A DNA stretch of 64,000 nt from an uncultured Bacteroides sp. (GTDB lineage Bacteria; Bacteroidota; Bacteroidia; Bacteroidales; Bacteroidaceae), in contig CALUOV010000002.1 of NCBI GenBank assembly GCA_944322275.1, forward strand, positions 1 to 64,000, written 5' to 3'. Under the pieces are notes generated by a model. It worked only from the letters and a program-made list of their open reading frames with translations, searched no databases and had not been told where the DNA came from. The translations under genes were made by a program, and so were the position numbers. Positions 39,988 to 48,637 of this stretch are shown here, in pieces (the stretch's first letter is position 1; each line of letters starts with the position of its first letter).

Positions 39988-40064
39988 CCAAATGCATATT
40001 GTCACATATTCTGCTTGTCGAATAAAAGTGGGGGAAGCATTTGGAAAATGACTTTTTAGTCATC

Positions 40065-40156
40065 AGTGAAGTGGTCTATAGATCACTTCCCAAGCCGTCT
40101 ATTGTTCAGTTGATAAGTGATTAATAGATCACTTGACAAGTGATTAATTATTCACT
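40065..40156. repeat. Tandem array 4: four 23-base units with AGTGA...TCACT dyads
   Basis: Units start at 40065, 40088, 40111 and 40134. The last two are close copies of TGAtAAGTGATTAATAGATC plus ACT, and the second is degenerate. A further partial unit begins at 40157 with TGATAA. It lies in the 800-base gene-free region between susD and the GH154 gene, which also holds repeat copy C, a hairpin terminator and the GH154 promoter. Confidence 0.75.
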
Positions 40157-40255
40157 TGATAAAGGATTGATAAGGATTTTGCTTTTCTGTAAGGATTTGA
40201 ATATGAGTATTTTGTATATTGCTGTTCAGAATCTTGGCTGCGGCTTGTGAGGAGT

Positions 40256-40308
40256 GTGGACGGTCAAGAAGAACTTTGCGTTCTTCTCTCAAATGTCCGC
40301 TTTTTTTT
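40256..40308 (+). terminator. Strong terminator upstream of the GH154 gene
   Basis: GTGGAC pairs with GTCCGC and AGAAGAAC pairs with GTTCTTCT inside, followed by eight Ts. There is no gene before it, so it ends either susCD read-through or a small RNA from about 40160 on. Confidence 0.7.
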
Positions 40309-40426
40309 GTTGAAGCATACCGATGAAGCCGATCTGACGGATGACATTACAGAATGACTAAAAGAACATTTTCTTATTTTTCATTTGTTTTTCCTTACAA
40401 TTCATCGGATAAATGAAATAAATAAT

Positions 40427-40434
40427 TATATTTG
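40427..40434 (+). promoter_or_regulatory. -7 box of the GH154-led enzyme operon
   Basis: TATATTTG matches TAnnTTTG, 28 bases before the chosen start codon of the GH154 gene. Confidence 0.55.
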
Positions 40435-40462
40435 CAAACATCATAAATTTTATATCAGTAAC

Positions 40463-41713
40463 ATGAAAAAAATGTATGCGGGCTTATGGTTGATAGTGGC
40501 CTTGTGGATGTCGGTGCAACCGGTGTCGGCGGAAAATAAGAAAGGGAAAGAAGTGAATGACCGTGAAGTGTGGGTCAGCGCACTTTATCAGATGGCGGCT
40601 CCCGTGCTGAGCAACATGAGTGAAGGAAAGTTGCAGGAAAAGATGCAGGTGGAACTCAGTCCTACGTGGGACGGGCGTGACCGCCGGGTGACTTATATGG
40701 AATGCTTCGGCCGCCTGATGGCGGGACTGGCTCCTTGGCTTTCGCTGCCTGATGATGACACGGAAGAAGGAAAAATGCGCAAGCAGCTCCGTGAATGGGC
40801 GTTGAAGAGCTATGCCCAGGCCGTGGACCCGCAGAGCAAGGACTATCTGTTGTGGCGCAAGGAAGGACAGCCACTGGTGGATGCCGCTTATGTGGCCGAG
40901 AGTCTGTTGCGGGGATACGATGCCTTGTGGGTGCCGTTGGACAGCGTGACCAAGAAACGTTATATAGAGGAATTTACCCAATTGCGCCGGGTAGACCCGC
41001 CTTATACTAACTGGCTGCTTTTCTCCTCCACGGTGGAGTGTTTCTTGCGGAAGGCCGGTGCACCGAGCGATACGTACCGCATTGTTTCGGCCTTGCGGAA
41101 AGTGGAAGAATGGTATGTGGGTGACGGTTGGTACAGCGACGGGCCGGGCTTTGCCTTTGACTACTACAACAGCTTCGTGCTGCATCCCATGTACGTGGAG
41201 TGTCTGGAAGTATTTACCAACGGAGGAAAGAACAAGATATGGAACGCCGCCGGTTGCGACTTTGCCAAGGCGCAAAGACGTATGCAGCGGTTCGGCATGA
41301 TACTGGAACGCTTTATCTCTCCCGAAGGGACGTTCCCGGTATTCGGCCGCTCCATTACGTATCGCACAGGTACGTTGCAGCCGTTGGCTTTGCTGGCATG
41401 GCGCGGATGGTTGCCCAAGGAACTTCCGAACGGACAGGTACGCGCGGCCATGACGGCTGTCATCCAACGCATGTTTGGCGACAAGCGGAATTTCAATGAG
41501 AAAGGTTTTCTGACCTTAGGCTTTAACGGCAAGCAGCCGAACATATCGGACTGGTACACCAACAACGGCAGCCTGTATCTGGCTTCGTTGGCTTTCTTGC
41601 CTTTAGGCTTACCGGCCGACCATCCTTTCTGGACGGACGCTCCGCTGCCTTGGACTTCGAAGAAAGCATGGGAAGGCATGGATTTTCCGAAAGACCATGC
41701 ATATTATGAATAA
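40463..41713 (+). CDS. GH154 (DUF2264) probable beta-glucuronidase
   Basis: 416 residues. Signal peptide (LWLIVALWMSVQPVSA) and then an alpha/alpha-toroid typical of DUF2264, with ECFGRLMAGLAPWL, LLFSSTVECFLRKAG, VGDGWYSDGPGFAFDYYNS (core DGWYSDG) and FGRSITYRTG. Characterised members of this family (GH154) are exo-beta-glucuronidases acting on arabinogalactan side chains; the substrate here is inferred. The frame is open from 40385, but MKKMYAGLW at 40463 follows the promoter box and begins the signal peptide. First gene of a nine-gene enzyme cluster. Confidence 0.82.
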   Translation: MKKMYAGLWLIVALWMSVQPVSAENKKGKEVNDREVWVSALYQMAAPVLSNMSEGKLQEKMQVELSPTWDGRDRRVTYMECFGRLMAGLAPWLSLPDDDTEEGKMRKQLREWALKSYAQAVDPQSKDYLLWRKEGQPLVDAAYVAESLLRGYDALWVPLDSVTKKRYIEEFTQLRRVDPPYTNWLLFSSTVECFLRKAGAPSDTYRIVSALRKVEEWYVGDGWYSDGPGFAFDYYNSFVLHPMYVECLEVFTNGGKNKIWNAAGCDFAKAQRRMQRFGMILERFISPEGTFPVFGRSITYRTGTLQPLALLAWRGWLPKELPNGQVRAAMTAVIQRMFGDKRNFNEKGFLTLGFNGKQPNISDWYTNNGSLYLASLAFLPLGLPADHPFWTDAPLPWTSKKAWEGMDFPKDHAYYE

Positions 41714-41715
41714 AT

Positions 41716-42160
41716 AAATGGGAATTTATGTACTTTTTCTTTCGCTTGTCCGAAAGAAAAAGCTACCAAAAAGAAAGGACCCCGTCTGCACTTCCGTGGC
41801 TACTGCGGACGTCTTTCAGCCTAAAGGGCAAAAACTCGCTTCGCTCAGACAGGCTTGCCCTTTTTTACGGCTGAAAGCCATCCTCCGTTTTACGCCCCTG
41901 CAGTGAGGCCGGAATTAATAGACAATCATAAATGGCTGCCAACACCGCGCAGCCCGCGCCTAAGCGGAGGGACGTAAAGCGGAGAGGTTGTTTTTGCGTG
42001 AAGAACGGCACTTTGTTTGAGCGAAGCGAGTTTTGTGCCGTTTAGCAAAAACAGACTCGGAGTAGTCCCGGAGGTTCAGCGCTTGACTTTTTTCTTTTGG
42101 TAGCTTTTCTTTTTGCGTCAAGGCAAAAAGAAAAGTACACACACAGATAAATTATCAGTT
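41716..42160 (+). mobile_element. Hairpin-ended 409-base non-coding element (MITE-like) with shared outer junctions
   Basis: The core runs from GTAC at 41730 to GTAC at 42138. Its two ends are inverted copies of about 48 bases (GTACTTTTTC... and ...GAAAAGTAC), and each end also folds on itself (CTTTCG/CGAAAG on the left, TTTTTGC/GCAAAAA on the right). Inside are two more hairpins, CTTTCAGCC/GGCTGAAAG and AACGGCAC/GTGCCGTT. No coding capacity. The outer flanks AAATGGGAATTTA (41716) and GATAAATTATCA (before 42160) equal those of the CACAGAT repeats. It separates GH154 from GH145. Confidence 0.7.
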
Positions 42161-43459
42161 ATGAATAGAAAAATACTTGTGGCTTGGTGCTGCGTATGGG
42201 GAAGCCTCTTGCCGCTGATGGCGCAAGAAATAAAGGGACATTTGGTGGAAGTAGGACCGGGGTATAGTCAGACTTCGGTGAACACGACCGTATTCCGCAA
42301 CAGTTCGTTAGTGACCATGGGGGAAGAGCAATACATCTCTTATTATGACCCTGAAGGCTACCTGACGCTGGGCAAGCGGAAACCGGACTCTGGTAAATGG
42401 ATATTGCATCGCACGCAATACAAAGGCAATGTAAAGGATGCGCACAACGTCATCAGCATGATGCTGGACGGGGACGGATACATACACGTGGCATTCGACC
42501 ATCATGGACAACCCTTGAACTATTGTCGCAGCGTGGCGCCTTATTCCTTGGAACTGGGTGAAAAGATGCCGATGACCGGTGTGGACGAGGAAGACGTGAC
42601 CTACCCGGAGTTTTACAAACTGTCGAGTGGAGATTTGCTGTTTGCCTATCGTTCCGGAGCTTCGGGACGGGGTAATCTGATCTTGAACCGTTATGACGTA
42701 AAGCGGAAAAAATGGACTCGTGTGCAAGATGTGCTGATAGATGGCGAGGACAAACGCAACGCTTACTGGCAACTGTATGTGGACGAGCAGGGAACCATCC
42801 ATTTGTCGTGGGTGTGGCGTGAGACCTGGATGGTAGAGACCAATCACGATTTGTGTTATGCCCGCTCGTCAGACAATGGGGTGACGTGGTGTAAATCGAA
42901 CGGAGAAAAGTACGATTTGCCCATTCGGAAGGATAACGCGGAGTATGCTTGCCGCATTCCGCAAAACTCGGAACTGATCAACCAGACCAGCATGAGTGCG
43001 GACAGCGAGGGACATCCGTATATCGCTACTTACTGGCGCAGTGCGGATAGCGATGTGCCGCAATACCGCATGGTGTGGCATGACGGGAAGCGGTGGAATA
43101 CGCGGCAGGTATCCCAACGCCGGACATCTTTTTCCTTGAAGGGCGGCGGTACGAAGATGATTCCTATTGCCCGGCCTCGGATTGTGGCGGACGGCCGTAA
43201 GGTGTACTACGTCTTTCGGGATGAAGAACGGGGCAGTAAAGTATCGTTGGCGTATACGGAGGACGTGGCCAAGGGGCAATGGAGAGTTACGGATCTGACG
43301 GACTTTGCCGTGGATGCCTGGGAGCCTTCGCACGATGCGGAACTTTGGAAACAGAAGAAACAACTGCATCTGTTTGTACAGCATACGTATCAGGGTGATG
43401 GAGAGCGGACGGTGGAAGCCGAACCGCAACCGGTGTATGTATTGGAGGTGAGTAAATGA
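42161..43459 (+). CDS. BNR_4-type beta-propeller enzyme, probable GH145 alpha-L-rhamnosidase
   Basis: 432 residues with a signal peptide (SLLPLMAQ) and a seven-bladed propeller of the BNR_4 type: NVKDAHNVISMMLDGDGYIHVAFDHHG (core DGYIHVAFDHHG), YPEFYKLSSGDLLFAYRSG, RNAYWQLYVDEQGTIHLSW (core NAYWQLYVDEQG) and NQTSMSADSEGHPYIATYW. Characterised GH145 members with this fold remove rhamnose capping glucuronate in gum-arabic-type arabinogalactan. Ulvan-type lyases share the fold, so activity is not certain, but the GH154 and GH105 neighbours fit. The ATG at 42161 lies directly after the non-coding element. The stop codon overlaps an ATG of the next frame. Confidence 0.75.
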   Translation: MNRKILVAWCCVWGSLLPLMAQEIKGHLVEVGPGYSQTSVNTTVFRNSSLVTMGEEQYISYYDPEGYLTLGKRKPDSGKWILHRTQYKGNVKDAHNVISMMLDGDGYIHVAFDHHGQPLNYCRSVAPYSLELGEKMPMTGVDEEDVTYPEFYKLSSGDLLFAYRSGASGRGNLILNRYDVKRKKWTRVQDVLIDGEDKRNAYWQLYVDEQGTIHLSWVWRETWMVETNHDLCYARSSDNGVTWCKSNGEKYDLPIRKDNAEYACRIPQNSELINQTSMSADSEGHPYIATYWRSADSDVPQYRMVWHDGKRWNTRQVSQRRTSFSLKGGGTKMIPIARPRIVADGRKVYYVFRDEERGSKVSLAYTEDVAKGQWRVTDLTDFAVDAWEPSHDAELWKQKKQLHLFVQHTYQGDGERTVEAEPQPVYVLEVSK

Positions 43460-43479
43460 ACCATTATAAAATAATAAAT

Positions 43480-44613
43480 ATGAAGAAGAGTATTTTTACA
43501 GTATTGGGAGCGGCAGTCTGTCTGCAAATGGCTTCCTGTGTTGCCGAACAGAAACAACCTACGGCGGACGAAGTGATAGGTATTATTAATAAGGTGAATA
43601 CCCATTGGCAAGAAACGAACCCGGTGCACGGACGTTCCTTCTGGGACAATGCTGCGTATCATACCGGTAATATGGAAGTGTATTTCCTGACCGGTGACAC
43701 TACCTATTATAATTACTCAGAAGCCTGGGCTGAACACAACGAGTGGAAAGGGGCAAAGAGTGATAATAAAGAGGAATGGAAATATAGTTATGGAGAATCG
43801 GACGACTATGTGCTGTTCGGCGACTATCAGATTTGTTTCCAAACATACGCTGACCTGTATACGGTGGAACCGGATACACAGAAGATAGCACGTGCCCGTG
43901 AAGTGATGGAATACGAGATGAGTACGCCCAATAACGATTATTGGTGGTGGGCCGACGGTCTGTATATGGTGATGCCCGTGATGACCAAACTCTACAAGAT
44001 TACGAACAATCCGCTTTATTTGGAAAAACTGCATGAATATTGGGAATATGCCAACAGCATCATGTATGACGCGGAGGCCGGCCTGTATTACCGTGACGCC
44101 AAATACGTTTATCCCAAGCATAAAAGTGTGAACGGGAAGAAGGATTTCTGGGCACGTGGTGATGGCTGGGTATTGGCAGCCTTGGCCAAGGTATTGAAAG
44201 ACTTGCCCGAAAATGACGCTTACCGTCAGGAATATGTAGACCGTTTCCAGACAATGGCGAAGGCGGTGGCGGCTTGTCAGCAGCCTGAAGGTTACTGGAC
44301 ACGCAGCATGCTGGACGCTGAACATGCACCGGGACCGGAGACCAGCGGTACGGCTTTCTTTACTTACGGTCTGTTGTGGGGTATCAATAACGGATACTTA
44401 GACAAAGCGACTTATGTGCCTGTGGTCATGAAAGCGTGGAATTACCTGAGCAACGTGGCTCTGCAATCGGACGGAAGTGTGGGTTATGTACAACCTATCG
44501 GCGAAAAAGCCATACCGGGACAGGTGGTCGATGTGAACTCGGTTGCTCCCTTCGGCACGGGTGCTTTCTTGTTGGCTGCCTGCGAAATGGTGCGTTATCT
44601 GAGCGCTTCCTAA
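43480..44613 (+). CDS. GH105 unsaturated glucuronyl/rhamnogalacturonyl hydrolase lipoprotein
   Basis: 377 residues. Signal peptide with lipobox QMASC, then an (alpha/alpha)6 barrel with the catalytic aspartate in WWWADGLYMVMP, the family hallmark, and FWARGDGWVLAAL. GH105 enzymes hydrolyse unsaturated uronic acids; members in arabinogalactan loci also cut glucuronate caps. The upstream ATG at 43456 overlaps the previous stop, but the start at 43480 gives the proper lipoprotein signal. Placed between GH145 and the double GH43, it probably completes uronate removal. Confidence 0.85.
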   Translation: MKKSIFTVLGAAVCLQMASCVAEQKQPTADEVIGIINKVNTHWQETNPVHGRSFWDNAAYHTGNMEVYFLTGDTTYYNYSEAWAEHNEWKGAKSDNKEEWKYSYGESDDYVLFGDYQICFQTYADLYTVEPDTQKIARAREVMEYEMSTPNNDYWWWADGLYMVMPVMTKLYKITNNPLYLEKLHEYWEYANSIMYDAEAGLYYRDAKYVYPKHKSVNGKKDFWARGDGWVLAALAKVLKDLPENDAYRQEYVDRFQTMAKAVAACQQPEGYWTRSMLDAEHAPGPETSGTAFFTYGLLWGINNGYLDKATYVPVVMKAWNYLSNVALQSDGSVGYVQPIGEKAIPGQVVDVNSVAPFGTGAFLLAACEMVRYLSAS

Positions 44614-44664
44614 AGTAATTTTTTGTCTGTGAACTATTTTAGTCCAATTTTGATGCATTTGCGG

Positions 44665-44695
44665 TTGCATATATAAGATTATATGTGTATTTTTG
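44665..44695 (+). promoter_or_regulatory. Promoter inside the enzyme cluster, before the double GH43 gene
   Basis: TTG at 44665-44667, a 20-base spacer and TATTTTTG at 44688-44695 fully match the Bacteroides consensus, in a 101-base gap. Confidence 0.65.
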
Positions 44696-44714
44696 ACACC
44701 AAAAAATAAGTATC

Positions 44715-46646
44715 ATGAAAAACATTGTTTTACGTATCGCGTTTGCGCTGAGCCTTGGGGGGAGTATGATTCCTGGCTTCGCCCAAGAGAAAACAGTATG
44801 TGAGAAAGATTATGTAGCTTATCTGTTCACGTACTTTACGGGTAACCACATCAGCGAAGAAGCCGTGTGCTATGCAGTCAGTATGGACGGCTATTCGTAT
44901 TGGGCACTGAATAACAACAAACCGGTGATAGACTCGAAGGTCATCAGTTCGACGGGAGGCGTGCGCGACCCGCACATCTTGCGTTGTGAGGATGGAAAGA
45001 CATTCTATATGGTAGTGACCGACATGGTGAGTGGAAACGGGTGGGACTCCAACCGGGCCATGGTCATGCTGAAATCAACGGACTTGGTGAACTGGACGCA
45101 CTCGGTCATCAACATGCAGAAACGGTATGAAGGCCAGGAAAATCTGAAGCGTGTATGGGCACCGCAAACCATTTTCGATCCCGAAGCCGGTAAGTATATG
45201 GTGTATTGGTCGATGCAATACGGCACCGGACCGGACGTCATCTACTATGCTTACGCCAACAAGGACTTTACTGATCTGGAGGGAGAACCCAAGCCTTTGT
45301 TTGTGCCGGAGAACAAGAAGTCGTGCATTGATGGAGATATCGTATATAAAGATGGGGTCTATCATCTGTTTTATAAGACCGAAGGCCATGGGAACGGCAT
45401 CAAGGTGGCCACGACCCGTTCGTTGACTTCTGGTGAATGGACCGAGGAGCCGGACTATAAGCAACAGACAAAGGAGGCTGTGGAAGGAGCTGGTACCTTT
45501 AAACTGATAGGCCAGGACAAATATATATTAATGTATGACGTCTATATGAAGGGGCGTTATCAGTTTACGGAGTCAACGGATCTGGAACATTTCAAAGTGA
45601 TAGACAACGAAGTGAAGATGAACTTCCATCCGCGTCACGGTACGATTATTCCGATTACGCGGGACGAATTGCTCCGCATCACGGAGAAATGGGGTAAACC
45701 GGCTGAACTGGGCGCATTGCCCAACAATCCGGTATTGCCGGGCTTTCACGCCGACCCCGAAATCCTTTATTCCAATCAGACAGGCAAGTACTACATCTAT
45801 TCTACTACGGACGGTACGCCGGGATGGGGAGGCTGGTATTTCACAGTGTTCTCATCGGATGACTTGACACATTGGACGGATGAGGGCATCATGCTCGACT
45901 TGAAGTCTGAGCAAGTGCCTTGGGCCGATGGCAATGCGTGGGCACCCTGTATAGAAGAGGTGAAGCAAAAGGACGGCAGCTATAAATACTACTGTTATTA
46001 TAGCGGAAACCCGAAAGCCGGAGGCGGCAAGCAAATCGGTGTAGCCGTGGCCGACAATCCTGTCGGACCTTTTACGGATTTGGGGCATCCTATCATTACG
46101 GATTCTCCCGTAGGTCATGGACAACAGATTGATGTGGATGTCTTCACCGATCCTGTATCGGGCAAAAGGTATCTGTATTGGGGTAATGGCTATATGGCCG
46201 GTGCCGAACTGAACAAAGACATGGTCTCCATCAAAAAGAAAACGCTGACGGTGTTGACTCCTGAAGGAGGTACGTTGCAGGATTATGCTTATCGCGAAGC
46301 TCCTTATGTGTTCTATCGTAATGGACTGTACTATTTCTTATGGTCGGTGGATGATACCGGTTCGCCCAATTACCATGTGGCTTATGGAACATCAGAATCT
46401 CCTCTTGGCCCCATTAAAGTGGCAGACCGGCCTGTTGTGTTAATACAGAATCCGGATAAAGAGATATACGGACCGGCTCATAATTCGGTACTGAATCTGC
46501 CGGGTACGGATGAGTGGTGGATTGTGTATCACCGCATCAATAAATGGTATTTGAAGAACGAACCGGGCGTGCACCGTGAAGTATGCATAGACCGTATGGA
46601 GTTTAATCCGGACGGCACTATCAAGCCGGTAGTTCCTACTCTGTAA
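44715..46646 (+). CDS. Secreted double-domain GH43 enzyme
   Basis: 643 residues: signal peptide (SLGGSMIPGFAQ), a first GH43 propeller (about 30-320) with the catalytic-base motif GGVRDPHIL, and a second (about 340-640) with GFHADPEILYS. Each domain has its own downstream blocks (KRVWAPQTIFDPEAGKYMVY, core WAPQTIFDPEAGKY; and NAWAPCIEEVKQKDGSYKYY, core AWAPCIEEVKQKDG). GH43 members act mostly on alpha-L-arabinofuranosyl, beta-xylosyl or beta-galactosyl links; the surrounding genes favour arabinofuranose or galactose. It has its own promoter, so it may be expressed apart from the upstream genes. Start ATG is clear. Confidence 0.87.
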   Translation: MKNIVLRIAFALSLGGSMIPGFAQEKTVCEKDYVAYLFTYFTGNHISEEAVCYAVSMDGYSYWALNNNKPVIDSKVISSTGGVRDPHILRCEDGKTFYMVVTDMVSGNGWDSNRAMVMLKSTDLVNWTHSVINMQKRYEGQENLKRVWAPQTIFDPEAGKYMVYWSMQYGTGPDVIYYAYANKDFTDLEGEPKPLFVPENKKSCIDGDIVYKDGVYHLFYKTEGHGNGIKVATTRSLTSGEWTEEPDYKQQTKEAVEGAGTFKLIGQDKYILMYDVYMKGRYQFTESTDLEHFKVIDNEVKMNFHPRHGTIIPITRDELLRITEKWGKPAELGALPNNPVLPGFHADPEILYSNQTGKYYIYSTTDGTPGWGGWYFTVFSSDDLTHWTDEGIMLDLKSEQVPWADGNAWAPCIEEVKQKDGSYKYYCYYSGNPKAGGGKQIGVAVADNPVGPFTDLGHPIITDSPVGHGQQIDVDVFTDPVSGKRYLYWGNGYMAGAELNKDMVSIKKKTLTVLTPEGGTLQDYAYREAPYVFYRNGLYYFLWSVDDTGSPNYHVAYGTSESPLGPIKVADRPVVLIQNPDKEIYGPAHNSVLNLPGTDEWWIVYHRINKWYLKNEPGVHREVCIDRMEFNPDGTIKPVVPTL

Positions 46647-46672
46647 AAATACGAATCTTAATCCATAGCAAC

Positions 46673-48613
46673 ATGAAGAATAGACTGATAATGATAGGTT
46701 TGTTCGGTTTGTCGGCTTTGACCATAGCTGCCCAATCGGTAGATGTGACCGGCCCGGATGGAAAGTTGAAGGTGAGTGTATCGTGCGAAAGCGGAAAGGC
46801 TTCCTACACCATTACTTACGAAGGTAAACAGATGTTGGAAACTTCGCCTTTAGGCATGAATACCAACATCGGAGATTTCTCGAAAGATTTGAAACTGGTA
46901 AAACATGCGACGGAAAAGTTGGACCGCGTCTATACACAGACCCGCATCAAGACTTCTACGGTGCATTATCAGGCTAACGAGTTGGTGTGTCATTTTACGA
47001 ACGCGGATGAAAAGCCGATGCAGGTAACTTTCCGTGTAAGCAATAACGATGTAGCATTTCGCTACACCTTGCCCAAGAGTGGCGAGACGGGTAGTGCGCG
47101 TGTCCTTTCAGAGATGACAGGATTCCGTTTTCCCGATGTTACCACCACTTTTTTATGTCCTCAAAGCGATGCGATGATAGGTTGGAAGCGTACCAAGCCC
47201 AGTTATGAGGAAGAATACAAGGCGGACGCTCCGATGAGCGACCGCTCGCAATATGGTCATGGCTATACATTTCCTTGCCTGTTTAAGGTAGGGGAGGAAG
47301 GCTGGGTATTGGTCAGTGAGACCGGTGTGGACAGCCGCTATTGCGCCTCACACCTGAGTGACTCGGATAACAGGCTTTATACGATAGCTTTCCCCATGCC
47401 GGAAGAGAACAACGGAAACGGAACGGTGGAACCGGCTTTCGCTTTGCCGGGAAGCACACCGTGGCGTACTATTACCGTAGGAAACACGTTGAAACCGATA
47501 GTGGAAACTACGGTGCCTTGGGATGTAGTGGAACCCCGATATCAGACTGAGCACCATTACCGGATGGGACGCGGCACATGGAGTTGGATATTGTGGCAGG
47601 ACAACAGCATCAACTTTGCCGACCAGGTGAAGTATGTGGATTTGGCTGCGGCGATGGGGTATGAATATGTATTGGTAGACAATTTTTGGGACAAGAACAT
47701 CGGGCGTGAACGTATGGAGGAACTGGTGGCTTATGCACGTCAGAAAGGGGTAGGCTTCATCTTGTGGTATAGTTCCAGTGGTTATTGGAACGACATTATA
47801 CAAAGCCCGCTCAACCACATGGACAATTCCATCATCCGCAAGCAAGAGATGCGCTGGTTGCAAAAAATCGGTGTGAAAGGCATCAAGGTGGACTTTTTCG
47901 GAGGCGACAAGCAGGAAACAATGCGCCTGTATGAGGAGATTCTGAGCGATGCTGATGACCACGGCCTGATGGTCATTTTCCACGGGTGTACCCTGCCGCG
48001 CGGTTGGGAACGTATGTATCCCAATTACGTGGGAAGCGAAGCGGTGCTGGCTTCGGAAAACTTGATTTTCCAACAACATTTCTGTGACAACGAGGCTTTC
48101 AACGCTTGCCTGCATCCGTTTATCCGCAATACGGTGGGCTGTATGGAGTTTGGCGGGACGTTCCTGAACAAACGTTTGAATCGGGGAAATGACGGAGGTA
48201 CCATCCGGCGCACCACCGATGTATTCCAGTTGGCTACGTCTGTTCTTTTCCAAAATCCCATTCAAAACTTTGCTTTGGCGCCCAATAACTTGACCGATGC
48301 GCCGGAAGTGTGCATTGATTTCATGAAACAAGTGCCGACAACGTGGGACGAGACTCGTTTCATAGACGGTTATCCGGGTAAGTACGTGGTATTGGCACGT
48401 CGCCATAACGACATTTGGTATGTGGTTGCCGTCAATGCCCAAAAGGAAACTTTGGAGGTGGAAGTGGACTTGCCCATGCTGGCAGGTGAGACGGTTTCCT
48501 TCTATTATGACGGAAAGAATCGGGAACCCTTGCGGAAGAAACTGCCCATCAAGGCGGATGGTAAATTGAAGCTGACCGTCCAACCTCAAGGAGGAGCAGT
48601 CTTGATGAAGTGA
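46673..48613 (+). CDS. GH97 retaining alpha-galactosidase or beta-L-arabinopyranosidase
   Basis: 646 residues with signal peptide, N-terminal beta-sandwich (about 25-280), the TIM barrel (from WSWILWQDNSINF) and a C-terminal beta domain. The barrel has VKGIKVDFF with Asp407 at the nucleophile position, the mark of the retaining branch; the inverting alpha-glucosidases (SusB type) use glutamates instead. Retaining members act on alpha-galactosides or beta-L-arabinopyranosides, both found in arabinogalactan. 26 bases after the double GH43 gene and 24 before GH51. Confidence 0.88.
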   Translation: MKNRLIMIGLFGLSALTIAAQSVDVTGPDGKLKVSVSCESGKASYTITYEGKQMLETSPLGMNTNIGDFSKDLKLVKHATEKLDRVYTQTRIKTSTVHYQANELVCHFTNADEKPMQVTFRVSNNDVAFRYTLPKSGETGSARVLSEMTGFRFPDVTTTFLCPQSDAMIGWKRTKPSYEEEYKADAPMSDRSQYGHGYTFPCLFKVGEEGWVLVSETGVDSRYCASHLSDSDNRLYTIAFPMPEENNGNGTVEPAFALPGSTPWRTITVGNTLKPIVETTVPWDVVEPRYQTEHHYRMGRGTWSWILWQDNSINFADQVKYVDLAAAMGYEYVLVDNFWDKNIGRERMEELVAYARQKGVGFILWYSSSGYWNDIIQSPLNHMDNSIIRKQEMRWLQKIGVKGIKVDFFGGDKQETMRLYEEILSDADDHGLMVIFHGCTLPRGWERMYPNYVGSEAVLASENLIFQQHFCDNEAFNACLHPFIRNTVGCMEFGGTFLNKRLNRGNDGGTIRRTTDVFQLATSVLFQNPIQNFALAPNNLTDAPEVCIDFMKQVPTTWDETRFIDGYPGKYVVLARRHNDIWYVVAVNAQKETLEVEVDLPMLAGETVSFYYDGKNREPLRKKLPIKADGKLKLTVQPQGGAVLMK

Positions 48614-48637
48614 CATTGTATAATATTTGTATATACC

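Noticed and set aside
40484..41467. 327-codon antisense frame in GH154
   Set aside because: Shadow of the GH154 reading frame; histidine- and arginine-rich translation with no motif.
41718..41906. Short frame inside the 409-base hairpin element as a gene
   Set aside because: The frame falls across inverted-repeat arms and hairpins and encodes no plausible protein.
41730..42138. Insertion sequence with transposase
   Set aside because: No open frame of useful length inside; at most a non-autonomous element, and no target duplication could be seen.
43456..43479. GH105 start overlapping the GH145 stop (ATGA at 43456)
   Set aside because: The start at 43480 gives a proper lipoprotein signal peptide; the upstream codons add a non-signal extension.
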